A stretch of 64,000 nucleotides of DNA from Stentor roeselii (Eukaryota; Ciliophora; Heterotrichea; Heterotrichida; Stentoridae), in assembly GCA_006503475.1 (NCBI GenBank), contig RSEH01000097.1:62001-126000 (forward strand), written 5' to 3'. The notes under the pieces are model-generated. The model was given only the letters and a program-made list of their open reading frames with translations, made no database searches and was not told where the DNA came from. A program made the translations under genes and the position numbers. Shown here one piece after another: positions 38,072 to 47,578 of the stretch (positions are counted from its first letter, which is position 1; each line of letters begins with the position of its first letter).

Positions 38072-39205
38072 TTAAAAAACAATGCAATCACAGGCATTTC
38101 TGAAAAATGATTTTTTTTGCCCATTGTTTTTATTCATTTCATTCCTTCTCGGTCTTCCAATTGGCGACTTTGATATTTTTCGATCTTTCAAAGGAGAGTC
38201 GTTGTGTCGAGACACTTTCAAGTCTTTGATGCTGTCGAATGAGTTGCGTCTTCTTCCGTGAGCATTGGCGACTTGGCATAAGTCTAAAGAAATTTGCAGC
38301 TTCTGCAAATGAAGACCGGCCAAAGCCTTGCCGAGTGGATCGCTTTTTATTAATCTTGAAGATTTTTCTAGCAGGTCAAGGCCTTGCTTCTCGATTTTTC
38401 TGGGGTTTATAGTTAAATAAGTGTTTCTTAGTAAAGAGTTTTCTTTTCTTGATATGTCTAGTTTGCTTGGGACTTTTAAATGGACGCTTTGGATTATTTC
38501 AAGACTGGAAACTCGTTCCAGATTCTCAAGTCGTATAATATCATGTAAAAAATTCTGTAAAATAGAAAGATTTATTGGATTCAAAACTGGTTTCAACGAA
38601 TCCATCAAGTTATTCGCCGTTGTATACATATTTTTCTGAGTTTTATCAAAAGAAAAGCATTCTAAGTGAGAGTTGTTATCATTGATAAAAGTAACTTCAA
38701 AGTCTTTCATTCCTTCAGCCGAGTCAGTTTTTTCAGAGATATCGAAAATCGCTCCAAAAAGTGTTTTAGTCTGTTCAACACAAGCTTCTTCAGTATGTGA
38801 CTGACTTTTATAAAGATTTAACGACTTTCTCAAATTCTTAAGAAAGCTAGCTCCATCAGACTTGTGAGGAAAAACTAAAATAAAAGGACAGGGTATAAAA
38901 AGTACAACAGGAGCCGTTTTGTCAATATTTTTAAAGTCAAAATTTAGACTTTTTAAATAATCAGCAGCTTGCTTCTCAACAAGAATCATATTCGAAATAA
39001 CATCCGTGAATTTAATAAGAACTTCATACTTTCCATACCCGTCAGTCCATTTGAACCCATCAGCGAAGCGAGATTCAAGATGAACCTTTCCTAAAATAAA
39101 CCCTTTCTTCATATAAGTCCAGACACCATCAAAGCACTTTTCATCACTTTTAGGAGTCCTAACAACTCTAGCCAAATCACTAAAATTTTTTAACCCTTTG
39201 TTCAT
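38072..39205 (-). CDS. Hypothetical protein with CaaX-like C-terminus
   Basis: 377 aa. The first 220 residues appear alpha/beta (LFIPCPFILVF core strand), the region 230-330 is helical, and the last 50 are basic and Ser-rich (RRRNSFDS, PIGRPRRNEMNKNN). It ends ACDCIVF: CIVF fits CaaX prenylation and is close to the CVIF end of RRAS2; a second Cys two residues before could be palmitoylated, and the basic run before it resembles a polybasic membrane anchor. No domain recognised. The start is 16 bp from the divergent Rrp6 start. Confidence 0.65.
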   Translation of the reverse strand: MNKGLKNFSDLARVVRTPKSDEKCFDGVWTYMKKGFILGKVHLESRFADGFKWTDGYGKYEVLIKFTDVISNMILVEKQAADYLKSLNFDFKNIDKTAPVVLFIPCPFILVFPHKSDGASFLKNLRKSLNLYKSQSHTEEACVEQTKTLFGAIFDISEKTDSAEGMKDFEVTFINDNNSHLECFSFDKTQKNMYTTANNLMDSLKPVLNPINLSILQNFLHDIIRLENLERVSSLEIIQSVHLKVPSKLDISRKENSLLRNTYLTINPRKIEKQGLDLLEKSSRLIKSDPLGKALAGLHLQKLQISLDLCQVANAHGRRRNSFDSIKDLKVSRHNDSPLKDRKISKSPIGRPRRNEMNKNNGQKKSFFRNACDCIVF

Positions 39206-39221
39206 TTATAAGGTTCTTATC

Positions 39222-41087
39222 ATGTCAAGCATATCTAACAAGGACTACATCCCCGGGTTGCTGCGTATTTCATCAGTCTTGGCAGGGACTTCCAACAAGA
39301 TTCCTTCTGCTGAAGACTATTGTTTTGCCCAGCTGGACCCAGAGATAAACTCGCAGTTTCTGAAAATAGAAGAAAAATTGACTACGATATTAAGCCAGGT
39401 CTTGTCTTTCGTCACTCCTAACAACCAGAGCTGTGACTATGAAGAAGTCGTTGAGGCGAGTGACAGGTGTTTAGAACATGTCGCTGTGACTTTAGAAAAC
39501 ATGAAAAATCCTAAAAAGACCATCTCTAAGTTAACCAACTATGACCTACCAAAACCAGTACTTCCTAAAGTTCTTAACAATTCTTCTGAAAACTTTCTCC
39601 CGATAATTCAAGATAAACCAAACTCTTTAATTTCACTTGAAAAAAGCCCTTCATCTCATCCATATCTTCCAGAACTAGAAAAACTCGTGATACGACCTGA
39701 ACAAATGAAAGTAGAAACAGTAAGATTCAGTAAAGACTTAAAAAATCCTGTAATATACGTCGACACTTTTATAAAATTTCAAGAAATGATAGAAAAATTA
39801 GAAAATTCAGAAGAAATTGCAGTTGATTTGGAACATCATAGTTTAAGAAGTTATTTAGGCTTCACTTGTTTGATGCAAATTTCAACTCGTGATGAAGATT
39901 TTATATTAGATCCTTTTCCACTATGGGAATCAGTCCACAAGTTAAGAAAAGTTTTCACAGACCCGAACATCGTGAAAGTTTTTCACGGAGCTGACAGCGA
40001 CGTGCTTTGGCTTCAAAGGGACTTCGGGATTCATGTGGTGAACATGTTTGACACAGGACAAGCAGCGAGAAAGCTAATGTTCAGTCACTTTGGACTGGGG
40101 TTCCTCTTAGAGCAGTTATGTGGAGTCAAAACTGATAAAAATTATCAACTCGCTGATTGGAGGGTCAGGCCTCTTACTGAAGATCATTTAAAATACGCGA
40201 GGATTGATACTCATTATTTACTTGAGATTTATGATAAGCTTAAAGAAATGCTTATTGCCAGAGCGACTTGTTTGAAGTTGACACCTTTTGAACTGGTGAA
40301 AGATGTTTTTATTAGAAGTAAAGAGATTTGTATGAAAATTTATGAAAAACCTGATCTCACTTGGATCGGCATCAATGGAACTGAACTTTTGGACTGTAAA
40401 CAAAAGAAAGTACTTCAGGGTCTTGCCAAGTGGAGGGACCTTGTCGCTAGGAATGAAGATGAAAGTCCTGCGTTTATTGTTTCTGGAAGGAAACTTTTAA
40501 ATATCGCGGTTGAAGTCCCTGATAACCTGAAAAGTCTTGGAAAAATTATACAAAATATCAGCTTTATCAATCGTTATGGTTCTGAAGTACTTAAAGTCAT
40601 TCAACAAGTCGACTTCACTGAAGTCACCGAGATAAACCTTCCTAAAGTCTTCAAAGAAGCAGTGAAAATCCATGATGACCAGAAAAGTGAAGAAATCTTC
40701 TTGATTCACTTCAAACAAAGCCCAAAGCCTTCCTTTGACTGGAAGCCATTGCCAAAATTCTCAAAGTCTCAAGATACTTCTTCAAAAGTCATCTCAAAGT
40801 CCTTAGGTTCGATTTTTGACTCACGAAATCTTCTTTATTTCAATAAAAACAAACCAATGATTCTCGAAAGCAAAAAATCAGAAGTTCTTCCATCATCCGA
40901 AGCGAAAAGTTTACAAGAACAGTTTTTTATCCCAATCAAAACGAAGATGCCATCAACGCGAAAGCCGAAGCAAACTCAAGAAAAAAAGCAGAAAGTCTCT
41001 GAGAAAAAAGACATCAGGATCGGGTGGATGGACAACGTCGAGCTTCAGCCTGTGAAACGAAAAAACCTGTTCAAAAAGAAAAGGTAA
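39222..41087 (+). CDS. EXOSC10: Nuclear exosome 3'-5' exonuclease Rrp6/EXOSC10
   Basis: 621 aa from ATG 39222. An N-terminal PMC2NT-like region (about 1-100) is followed by the DEDDy exonuclease domain (about 175-350): VDLEHHS (D202, E204), HGADSDVLWLQRDFG, MFDTGQAARKL, DWRVRPL and YARIDTHYLL (Y325, D329). The HRDC domain is about 395-470 (VLQGLAKWRDLVARNEDES). The C-terminus is basic and low-complexity. It trims and degrades RNAs with the nuclear exosome. All catalytic residues are present. It is shorter than the human protein, mostly in the tail. The first ATG downstream of the 16-bp divergent spacer is used. Confidence 0.94.
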   Translation: MSSISNKDYIPGLLRISSVLAGTSNKIPSAEDYCFAQLDPEINSQFLKIEEKLTTILSQVLSFVTPNNQSCDYEEVVEASDRCLEHVAVTLENMKNPKKTISKLTNYDLPKPVLPKVLNNSSENFLPIIQDKPNSLISLEKSPSSHPYLPELEKLVIRPEQMKVETVRFSKDLKNPVIYVDTFIKFQEMIEKLENSEEIAVDLEHHSLRSYLGFTCLMQISTRDEDFILDPFPLWESVHKLRKVFTDPNIVKVFHGADSDVLWLQRDFGIHVVNMFDTGQAARKLMFSHFGLGFLLEQLCGVKTDKNYQLADWRVRPLTEDHLKYARIDTHYLLEIYDKLKEMLIARATCLKLTPFELVKDVFIRSKEICMKIYEKPDLTWIGINGTELLDCKQKKVLQGLAKWRDLVARNEDESPAFIVSGRKLLNIAVEVPDNLKSLGKIIQNISFINRYGSEVLKVIQQVDFTEVTEINLPKVFKEAVKIHDDQKSEEIFLIHFKQSPKPSFDWKPLPKFSKSQDTSSKVISKSLGSIFDSRNLLYFNKNKPMILESKKSEVLPSSEAKSLQEQFFIPIKTKMPSTRKPKQTQEKKQKVSEKKDIRIGWMDNVELQPVKRKNLFKKKR

Positions 41088-41139
41088 TGACAAGACGATA
41101 ATGTAAGAAGCAGATTCCCATCCAGTCTTTAATAATATC

Positions 41140-41781
41140 ATGGCTGAACTTCAAGGAAGTAGCATCACGAGTCAGGTAAAAAAGTACAAAATCGTCTTCT
41201 TAGGTGACCTGAGTGTAGGAAAAACATCGATTATCAATCAGTTTATGTATGGAACGTTCGATCCAGTCCACCAGCCAACGATTGGAATTGACTTCTTGTC
41301 GAAAACGATGTATCTGGAAGACCGCACTATTCGACTTCAACTCTGGGATACTGCTGGGCAGGAAAGGTTCAGATCATTGATCCCAGGGTACATCCGAGAC
41401 TGTTCAATGGCAGTTGTCGTCTTCGACTTATCTCAAAAGTCCAGTTTTGCAAGCATTGACAAATGGATAGAAGACGTCAGGAATGAAAGAGGAAATGACG
41501 TGATCATAATGGTCGCAGCCAACAAAAGCGACTTAGACGACCGTCGAGTGGTCTCCAACGAAGAAATCGAGAAAAAGTCAAAAGACCTAAACGTCAAGAT
41601 GTTAGAAGTCTCAGCGAAAACCGGAAGCAACATAAAAATACTTTTCAGGAACCTTGCCCAAGACCTGCCTGGAATGGAAGACGTGTCCTTAGCGAATAAC
41701 GCGGAATTTGCAGGGGACGGCTTCAAGCTTCAAAGCCAAAGCACCGGCGGGGGCAAGAAGACTGAAGAGTGCAAATGTTAG
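41140..41781 (+). CDS. RAB6: Rab6-family small GTPase
   Basis: 213 aa. Intact G motifs: GDLSVGKTS, effector/Rab6 signature [43 protein letters not shown] and SAKTG. The switch sequences are nearly identical to animal and plant Rab6, which controls retrograde Golgi and Golgi-to-ER traffic. The tail ends CKC, the Cys-x-Cys motif for double geranylgeranylation. A GRIP golgin and the SNARE VTI1, which work in the same compartment, are encoded in this window but not adjacent. NKSD replaces the usual NKTD. Confidence 0.96.
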   Translation: MAELQGSSITSQVKKYKIVFLGDLSVGKTSIINQFMYGTFDPVHQPTIGIDFLSKTMYLEDRTIRLQLWDTAGQERFRSLIPGYIRDCSMAVVVFDLSQKSSFASIDKWIEDVRNERGNDVIIMVAANKSDLDDRRVVSNEEIEKKSKDLNVKMLEVSAKTGSNIKILFRNLAQDLPGMEDVSLANNAEFAGDGFKLQSQSTGGGKKTEECKC

Positions 41782-41841
41782 GTAAAGGTTTTGGTAGTCA
41801 TAATTTTCAGTTTTGCAATGATTTCTACGTTCTTAATACAA

Positions 41842-42783
41842 ATGGCTCTAACGTTACATGACCAGCACCTTGCCTGGCAACAACGAGTGGGAAAAGAAGT
41901 CACTACAGCTTCTAAAGTCCTTTCGTAAGAGCAACTCAGGTCTTTTCATCAGTTCCCGAACTACCAAAAGTCTAGAAGAAGCTCTTCTTTAGACTCAAGA
42001 AATCGAAGTTCGTCTTCATTAAAACCTCAAAAACAAGAAACACTTTCTTTGGCTCAAGCTCTGAAAAAGTCCTTTTTGACGTCGAATCTTGGAGTTTATT
42101 CTGAAGTCAGAGGAAAATATGCCCGGCCTGCACCTCAACTGAACCAAATCGTGAAGAACCCTGTTTTAAATAGACCTACTACTGCTGGAAGCTTGAGACC
42201 TAAGTCTAGTCATGGCTTGCCTGAAGCGAAGATAAATGAAAATAATTCGAATTTTCAAGATTTTGAAGAAAATGTCGGTCGTCCTCATTCTTCTATCGAC
42301 TTCAGGAAAAGACCTTCTTCGAGAAGTCGAAAGTCAAGGAAAAGTCAATCGATTGTTGAGGGGAAAAATATTGGAAATGAATTAGAGAAAAAAACTGTCA
42401 GAATTGATGAAAAGGTCGCTTTTGATAGGAAAAATATCGGGGATTATGAAAAATTAGAGGATTTTGGTGGGAAGGATGAAAAGGGGAATTTTGTTGATCG
42501 CATGGAGAAGAATGGGGAAGTTGATGGAAAGGAGATGAAAAGTTTGAAGGAGGATGAATTTGAAGGGAATGATCTGGAGGTATCTGATGAGGAAAAGGAT
42601 TTTGTTAAGGATGAAATGGATAAAGTAAATGTTGAGGCTTCGGATAAAAGTACTAGTAGAAATTCATGGAGAACTACTTCGTCTCATAGAAGGTATGTTT
42701 TTGAACTTGAAACTCTACTTCGAGAAGAAAAGTTGAAAAGGATTAGACTTGAAGAACTTTTACAGTCGATAATTTCCAAATAA
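41842..42783 (+). CDS. Disordered Ser/Lys-rich protein, two exons, unknown
   Basis: Exon 1 41842-41924 and exon 2 41940-42783 join across a 15-nt intron to give 308 aa. Without splicing the frame from ATG 41842 ends at the intron's own TAA; the alternative frame from ATG 41858 also stops soon. After splicing one open frame runs to TAA at 42783. The protein is Ser/Arg/Lys-rich at first, very acidic in the middle (about 150-265) and ends in a short coiled coil (YVFELETLLREEKLKRIRLE). No family recognised. It starts 60 bp after Rab6 and ends 16 bp before the SRP14-like gene. Confidence 0.7.
41925..41939 (+). other. 15-nt spliceosomal intron
   Basis: GTAAGAGCAACTCAG, phase 2 (after TC of a Ser codon). 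Its removal joins ATG 41842 to the long downstream frame. Confidence 0.75.
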
Positions 42784-42799
42784 TAACTAATCCATAAAA

Positions 42800-43117
42800 A
42801 TGCTTCTAGACAACAAAGACTTTCTCGCGAAACTCGAACAAATCTTCTCAGAGGCAAAAGACAAAGGAAGTGTTTGGCTTTGGTTCAAGCAGCTTCCAGA
42901 ATGGATAGGAAAGCACCGAGGAGGAAAAGACAAAAAAGACCGAAAAGACCTTCAAATCCAGCAAAACCTTGACTCTCAGCATTTCTCTCTTCTAGTCCGA
43001 GTAAAAACAAAGAAAAGTCGATTCAGCACGAAAGTCTCTTCAGAAGAAGCAGCTTATTTCCAGCGGTTATTACATAACATCCTTCTGGTGCAGTACCCTA
43101 AAATAAAGCCTAGTTAA
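42800..43117 (+). CDS. SRP14: Signal recognition particle 14-kDa subunit-like (SRP14)
   Basis: 105 aa, the usual SRP14 length. The N-terminus LLDNKDFLAKLEQIFSEA matches the opening helix, GSVWLWFKQ the first strand, LLVRVKTKKSRFSTKVSS the conserved RNA-binding strand pair with its KK-ST-V pattern, and EEAAYFQRLLHNIL the final helix. SRP14 pairs with SRP9 on the Alu part of SRP RNA to slow elongation. Divergent but consistent in order and length. It lies 16 bp after the previous stop and 12 bp before the next start. Confidence 0.7.
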   Translation: MLLDNKDFLAKLEQIFSEAKDKGSVWLWFKQLPEWIGKHRGGKDKKDRKDLQIQQNLDSQHFSLLVRVKTKKSRFSTKVSSEEAAYFQRLLHNILLVQYPKIKPS

Positions 43118-43129
43118 TCACGACTATAA

Positions 43130-43591
43130 ATGGTGCGGTTACTCAAAAGACTCAAAGGCAAAGACGAGGAACTCACAGAAGACCAGGAGGACAACGTGAA
43201 AAAATACGAAGATTACCTCACAACTCATAAAATTCCTGAACTTTTCAATAAACTCCTCACAAATGTTATTAATGACCGCCCTGAAGATGTAAAAAAACAT
43301 CTTATTGCTCAGCTTGAAAAAATTTTATATTTAAGGAAAAATCCTTCTATGCAGGAAAGTTCTTATTTCACGTCTGAGGACTTTGAACTTATGTTTGACT
43401 CTTATGATATTGTTGGAGAAGGGTATGTTGATTATGCTTGTCTTGTTCAGGCACTTCAAGTCGCTGGAGTAAAAAATCCGGAAGAAATTTTGGCTAAGGA
43501 CTTTCCTCAGGTTAGGACTAGTAGTCATATTTCTAAACCGCAGTTTGCTTTGATTTTAAATCAAGGGTTTCAAAAAGCTGGGTATTGTTAG
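43130..43591 (+). CDS. EFCAB10: EFCAB10-like protein (RIIa/DPY-30 helix plus EF-hand)
   Basis: 153 aa. Residues about 27-65 form an RIIa/DPY-30-type dimerisation motif (YLTTHKIPELFNKLL ... RPEDVKKHLIAQLEKI). Residues about 82-145 make an EF-hand pair with a poor loop (DSYDIVGEGYVD). This combination and length match EFCAB10, an axonemal protein; RIIa domains dock to the amphipathic helix of radial-spoke and AKAP-type partners. A ciliary role is inferred. The 3' flank is a strikingly C-free GT-rich tract. Confidence 0.75.
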   Translation: MVRLLKRLKGKDEELTEDQEDNVKKYEDYLTTHKIPELFNKLLTNVINDRPEDVKKHLIAQLEKILYLRKNPSMQESSYFTSEDFELMFDSYDIVGEGYVDYACLVQALQVAGVKNPEEILAKDFPQVRTSSHISKPQFALILNQGFQKAGYC

Positions 43592-44986
43592 TATTAAGAT
43601 GTTTTAGGTAGATTATGGAAGTTTTAATATGGGTTATGGTTTAGGGATTTTTTAGAGGGGTTGAGAATTTTTGTTTGGAGGATTTTTGTTGATTTTGGGT
43701 TTTTGTTGTTTTTACTTGCTGGGTTTTGAGGTTTGAGGTTTTGATTAGTTTGAGATTATATTTGGAAATTTTTTTTGAAGTTTTTATCGAGAGATTTGAT
43801 TGAATATAGATTGTTTTTAGGTTTGTTTTGAAATCTTTATATGATCAGATAAATCTTAGTGATATTAGGTAAATAATTTTCTTATTGTTGAATATAATTC
43901 TTTTAAGTAAGCTAGTAATATTTAACTGAGGCAAGAAAACAGACATAAAATTTTTTTGTAAACATTGACTTAATGTAAATTATTTTACTTTGTCTATTCT
44001 GCAAAGCATCTCCACTCTTAAACAAATTACTCGATATTTTCAACTAAATTTAATAGCTCTTTAACTGCTAAAATGAATTGGTATCTCAATCATATTATCT
44101 AAACATTTTTAATATAATTTCCATTTATACTTCAAATTATCCCTCAGATTTTAATACCTTGCGATATTTCACTTTTATGAATCAAAACATTGCCTAAATT
44201 ATCAAATTCAAAAAATAATGAAATGATTTTAATAAATTTACATAAAAAAATCCCTATTCAAATATTAATTGAAATTAATTAATTTTTTTTGGATTTCACT
44301 GTTGCTTTACTAAAGGTTTGATATCTTCAATTTTAGAAAAATTTTTATTCTCGATCAAAAGTAAAATATTATGTCAACTGTTTAGATATTATATAAATAT
44401 AAGAATTAGGTATCACATTTGTTGAATGTGAGATTATAAAACTTTTATTTATAGATAATAGTAATTCCTATTAATACTAAGAATAATTTCACTCAATAGG
44501 ATCAATAAAGATTTTATATAAACATTCAAGAAAGTCAATTGTTTACTTAATCATTTTGAATATAATGTAAGCTCTACAGAAATCAACAAAAATGCTGAAA
44601 AATTATATATTTGAATATTAAATTATTATATCTAATAAAGGCAATTAAATATGTTGAGTACTTTCCTACTATACATCCAGATTCAGGGCTACCCTATGAA
44701 CCCAAACCAACAATTCAAGGTGAATCTCTCGAAAATTTAAACATAAAACAAACTACCACTTATTTTCAATAAAAATCAATCTAAACTCCTTTCAAACTTT
44801 AATTAATTGTTTCATATTCTCTAAATGATTCTAAAACAACCAAATCCAATCCTCAAAATTTTTTCACCCAAAAACCAACACTAATTTCATCATCTCCGAA
44901 AAATCACCAAAAAATTACTAAAAATTCAAATAATATTTCGAACATTTTCCCTTTATACACAAAACTTAAATTATCTACCAATAAAT
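43592..44986. other. Largest gene-free region (1.4 kb)
   Basis: 43592-43830 is GT-rich (43621-43800: about 50 G and 3 C). About 43830-44700 is plain AT-rich DNA with no strand bias. About 44750-44986 is A/C-rich with only about 4 G before the Myb start. I find no reading frame, tRNA or repeat; the centre could hold a regulatory or replication element but shows no motif I know. Confidence 0.6.
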
Positions 44987-45679
44987 ATGAGAACCAATCG
45001 ACAACTGTGGACTCCAGAAGTAATCCCCAAATAGGAAGACCGTATTCTTGCAGACCTTGTACTAAGATATGAAGAATCGAAATGGACTCAAGTCTCTGAA
45101 ACATTTTCTGATCATTTTCCGAACTCACCAAAAACTGCAAAACAATGCAGAGAACGATGGATTAACTATGTCGACCCGAATATCAACAAATCTTGTTGGA
45201 GCGAAGAGGAAAAAAAGAAAGTTTATGAACTTCATCAGACTTATGGGAATAAATGGGCAACTATTGCCAAGAAAATGAAGGGCAGAACTGAAAATTCTGT
45301 AAAGAACTACTTTTATAGTGACCAGAGGAAAGAGTTGAGAAGAAAAAAAAAAGAATTTGAATTAAAACCAAAAGAAAATCATGAAAAGAATGAAAAAATT
45401 CAAAAAAAAAATGAAATTTCACAAGAGGAGAATGAAAAAGTTGATGAAAATATTGAGAAATTGTTTGATGGGTATTGTGAAAGTCAAGAACATAGAAATT
45501 TGTGGTTGAAATGTAACCCATGTTGTCCTATTTATAAGAATCATGTAAAAATGGAAGACTATCTTGTAACGCCTGATAATCAAATTATGATTTTTTTCAA
45601 CCAAGGTCTTCAAAATGGGATGATTTCGAGTGACTTTAAGGAAAGTTCATATCAATATCCTTACTATCCATTCTTTTGA
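44987..45679 (+). CDS. Two-repeat (R2R3-like) Myb protein, two exons
   Basis: Exon 1 (44987-45019) encodes only 11 residues, MRTNRQLWTPE; exon 2 (45035-45679) starts EDRILADLVLRYEESKWTQV, giving 225 aa. The junction falls inside the first Myb helix, and the joined text W-T-P-E-E-D is exactly the canonical Myb start, which proves the splice. Repeat 1 ends CRERWINYVDPN; repeat 2 is CWSEEEKKKVYELHQTYGNKWATIAKKMKGRTENSVKNYFYS, quoted here only by its ends: CWSEEE and NSVKNYFYS. The recognition helices support sequence-specific DNA binding, c-Myb/CDC5 type. The C-terminal half is Lys/Glu-rich, then Tyr-rich, with no known domain. A transcription factor is likely. Confidence 0.88.
45020..45034 (+). 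other. 15-nt spliceosomal intron
   Basis: GTAATCCCCAAATAG, phase 0, containing an in-frame TAG. Removal restores the W-T-P-E-E-D Myb signature. Confidence 0.9.
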
Positions 45680-45789
45680 TGAATATAATAATTTTAGTTA
45701 TACATGATAAGCTTTACTTTAGACTACTTGTAACGAGCTTCTTTATAAACAAACTCATCAAACTTCCAGAAATATTTCATAATTTTAAA

Positions 45790-46806
45790 ATGGAAAATAT
45801 AAACATAACTGGGATCAGTAAACCTTTAAAGTATCCTTCTACACGTCTACTTCAAGCTTTACTCACAAGTCGCAGATCGATTTTAACTCACCAGCCTTCG
45901 AATACTCCTTCGAAATACCAGATTAGTCAGTCGAAATGTGATATCTCGATTGTGAGTCTTTCAAGAAATATTGAATCGAAACCTACTCAAGAGTTTCGAA
46001 AGAGGTATAGTAGTTTAGTCTCAATCCCAAGCATAACAGCGACTTCCTGGTGCGTGATGGACTGTTCCTCATACCACTGGATAACAGGCCACAACGACAG
46101 CGAAATTCGAGAAATCGCAAGTTTAACAAAGATAATAACCTGTCTAGTCTGCCTAAAGCAGTTAGAATCTTCAGACTGCATAAACCTAGACTCTCGAGTA
46201 AAAGTTTCCTACAAAGCATCTCGAATGATCGGTACTTCAGCGTATTTAAAAGTAGGAGACTACCTCTCCATAAACTCCCTTCTTTTCGCCCTAATGCTTC
46301 CATCAGGAAACGACGCAGCTTGGGCACTAGCCGAGTACTTCGGTTCAAGGATCTCTCCAAATTCCGTGAAACCTGTAAAGCACTTCATCCTTGAAATGAA
46401 CAAAATTGCAAAAGAACTTCATCTTCCAAGCAGTAGCTTTGCAAACCCTCACGGCCTGATGCAAAAGAAAAACCTGAGCACAGCTCGAGACATTGCGAAA
46501 GTGACTTGTTTCGCAATGAAAAATAAGAAATTTCGAGAAATCGTCGATACCCGTCAGTTCACTTCTGAAGTTCTCGGGCAAGACGGGGTGACGAGGTTTA
46601 TGACTTGGGAAAATACGAATAAATTATTGGGTAATTCATTTTGTGGAGTAAAAACTGGAATCACTGATGCTGCTGGACCTTGTCTTAGTGTCTGTTCTCG
46701 AGGAAACTGCCCGACTGTTGTTGTACTTTTAAACTCTAGAAGTATGGAGGATCGGTGGGTAGAAGCTAGGAGGTTGATTGACTGGGTAAATGGAAAAAGT
46801 TATTAG
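45790..46806 (+). CDS. D-alanyl-D-alanine carboxypeptidase homologue (peptidase S11)
   Basis: 338 aa from ATG 45790; an earlier in-frame ATG (45679) overlaps the Myb stop and adds a hydrophobic stretch. The three penicillin-binding-protein motifs are complete and correctly spaced: SLTK (S111, K114), SGN (S172-N174) and KTG (288-290). FANPHGLMQKKNLSTARDIA is a typical S11 block. In bacteria these enzymes trim peptidoglycan stem peptides. A ciliate has no peptidoglycan, so it may digest bacterial prey, act as a serine esterase or peptidase on another substrate, or be a horizontally acquired gene. No clear signal peptide from M45790. Base composition is like its neighbours, so any transfer is old. 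Confidence 0.9.
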   Translation: MENINITGISKPLKYPSTRLLQALLTSRRSILTHQPSNTPSKYQISQSKCDISIVSLSRNIESKPTQEFRKRYSSLVSIPSITATSWCVMDCSSYHWITGHNDSEIREIASLTKIITCLVCLKQLESSDCINLDSRVKVSYKASRMIGTSAYLKVGDYLSINSLLFALMLPSGNDAAWALAEYFGSRISPNSVKPVKHFILEMNKIAKELHLPSSSFANPHGLMQKKNLSTARDIAKVTCFAMKNKKFREIVDTRQFTSEVLGQDGVTRFMTWENTNKLLGNSFCGVKTGITDAAGPCLSVCSRGNCPTVVVLLNSRSMEDRWVEARRLIDWVNGKSY

Positions 46807-46891
46807 TTGTAAATTATTTATTTTTAGTCACCTGCCAGGCCTGATCAGAATGAGGAAGTTGTTTCAGGTCTTGAGAAAAAATGTTTAAAAT

Positions 46892-47578
46892 ATGCACGTT
46901 TTTAGTTTGAGAAGAATTTTTAGAGCTCTTAATGGGGTCAAGTATTCCACTTGTGAAATGTGTGGGGAACCTATCTCCGCTTCTTCTTCATTGCATCAGT
47001 GTGACTCTGAGAAGCTCCCGCTTTCTTTTTACTATACAAAACTAACGGAATCTTCAAGGTCTGTTCATTTTTATGATAGACCTTCAGGACATGGCTTTTT
47101 GCATGAAATCAAGGTCTGGACTAATGGGTATATCAATGGAATCGAATTGAAATTTGAAGACTTGAGATCGAAAAAGTTTTTCCAGATCAGAAGAGGGCAA
47201 AATTCAGGAAAATTACACAGGTTTGGATTGGAATCTGGAGAATTTGTACAGAAGGTACAGTTTGGATGTGATTTTCATGGAATGTACTATATTGCGTTTT
47301 TTAGTAATAAAAAAAGTGAGAAAATTGGAGACCTTGAAAGACCGTTTAGAACTTTTGAGTTTCCTGATGGGTTTGGACTTGTTGGACTCTTTGGCGGTTT
47401 CACTGATAAAATTTTGCATCTTGGGTTTTACTTTGATGAAATTTGTCAGGTGAACTGGGCAAGACATCGCGAAATTTTATTGTTACGAAGCAAGGGACAA
47501 AAAGATGAAAAAAACGAACTTTCCTTGATTCTTGATCTTGATGATCAGCTGTTTAGATATCTTGCAAGTTTTGTTTAG
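46892..47578 (+). CDS. Zinc-knuckle plus jacalin-like lectin protein (copy 1)
   Basis: 228 aa. C21, C24, H35 and C37 (CEMCGEP ... LHQC) form a C2HC zinc site. Residues about 68-195 have the jacalin-like beta-prism pattern: HEIKVWTNGYINGIELKF, then FGCDFHGMYYIAFFSNK, then FPDGFGLVGLFGGFTDKILH, similar to the GIVGFHGRSG-LDAIG end of mannose-binding jacalins. It has no signal peptide, so it is probably intracellular. A paralogue of the same length is at 62953-63639; most positions are identical and no gap is needed. Sugar binding is inferred from the fold only. Confidence 0.65.
   Translation: MHVFSLRRIFRALNGVKYSTCEMCGEPISASSSLHQCDSEKLPLSFYYTKLTESSRSVHFYDRPSGHGFLHEIKVWTNGYINGIELKFEDLRSKKFFQIRRGQNSGKLHRFGLESGEFVQKVQFGCDFHGMYYIAFFSNKKSEKIGDLERPFRTFEFPDGFGLVGLFGGFTDKILHLGFYFDEICQVNWARHREILLLRSKGQKDEKNELSLILDLDDQLFRYLASFV

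Noticed and set aside
45676-45789. N-terminal extension of the carboxypeptidase beginning at the Myb stop
   Set aside because: Overlaps the previous stop codon, and the S11 fold starts later; ATG 45790 follows a G-poor leader. A hydrophobic leader peptide cannot be fully excluded.
46345-46581. Minus-strand frame inside the D-Ala-D-Ala carboxypeptidase gene
   Set aside because: Shadow of the intact S11 reading frame.
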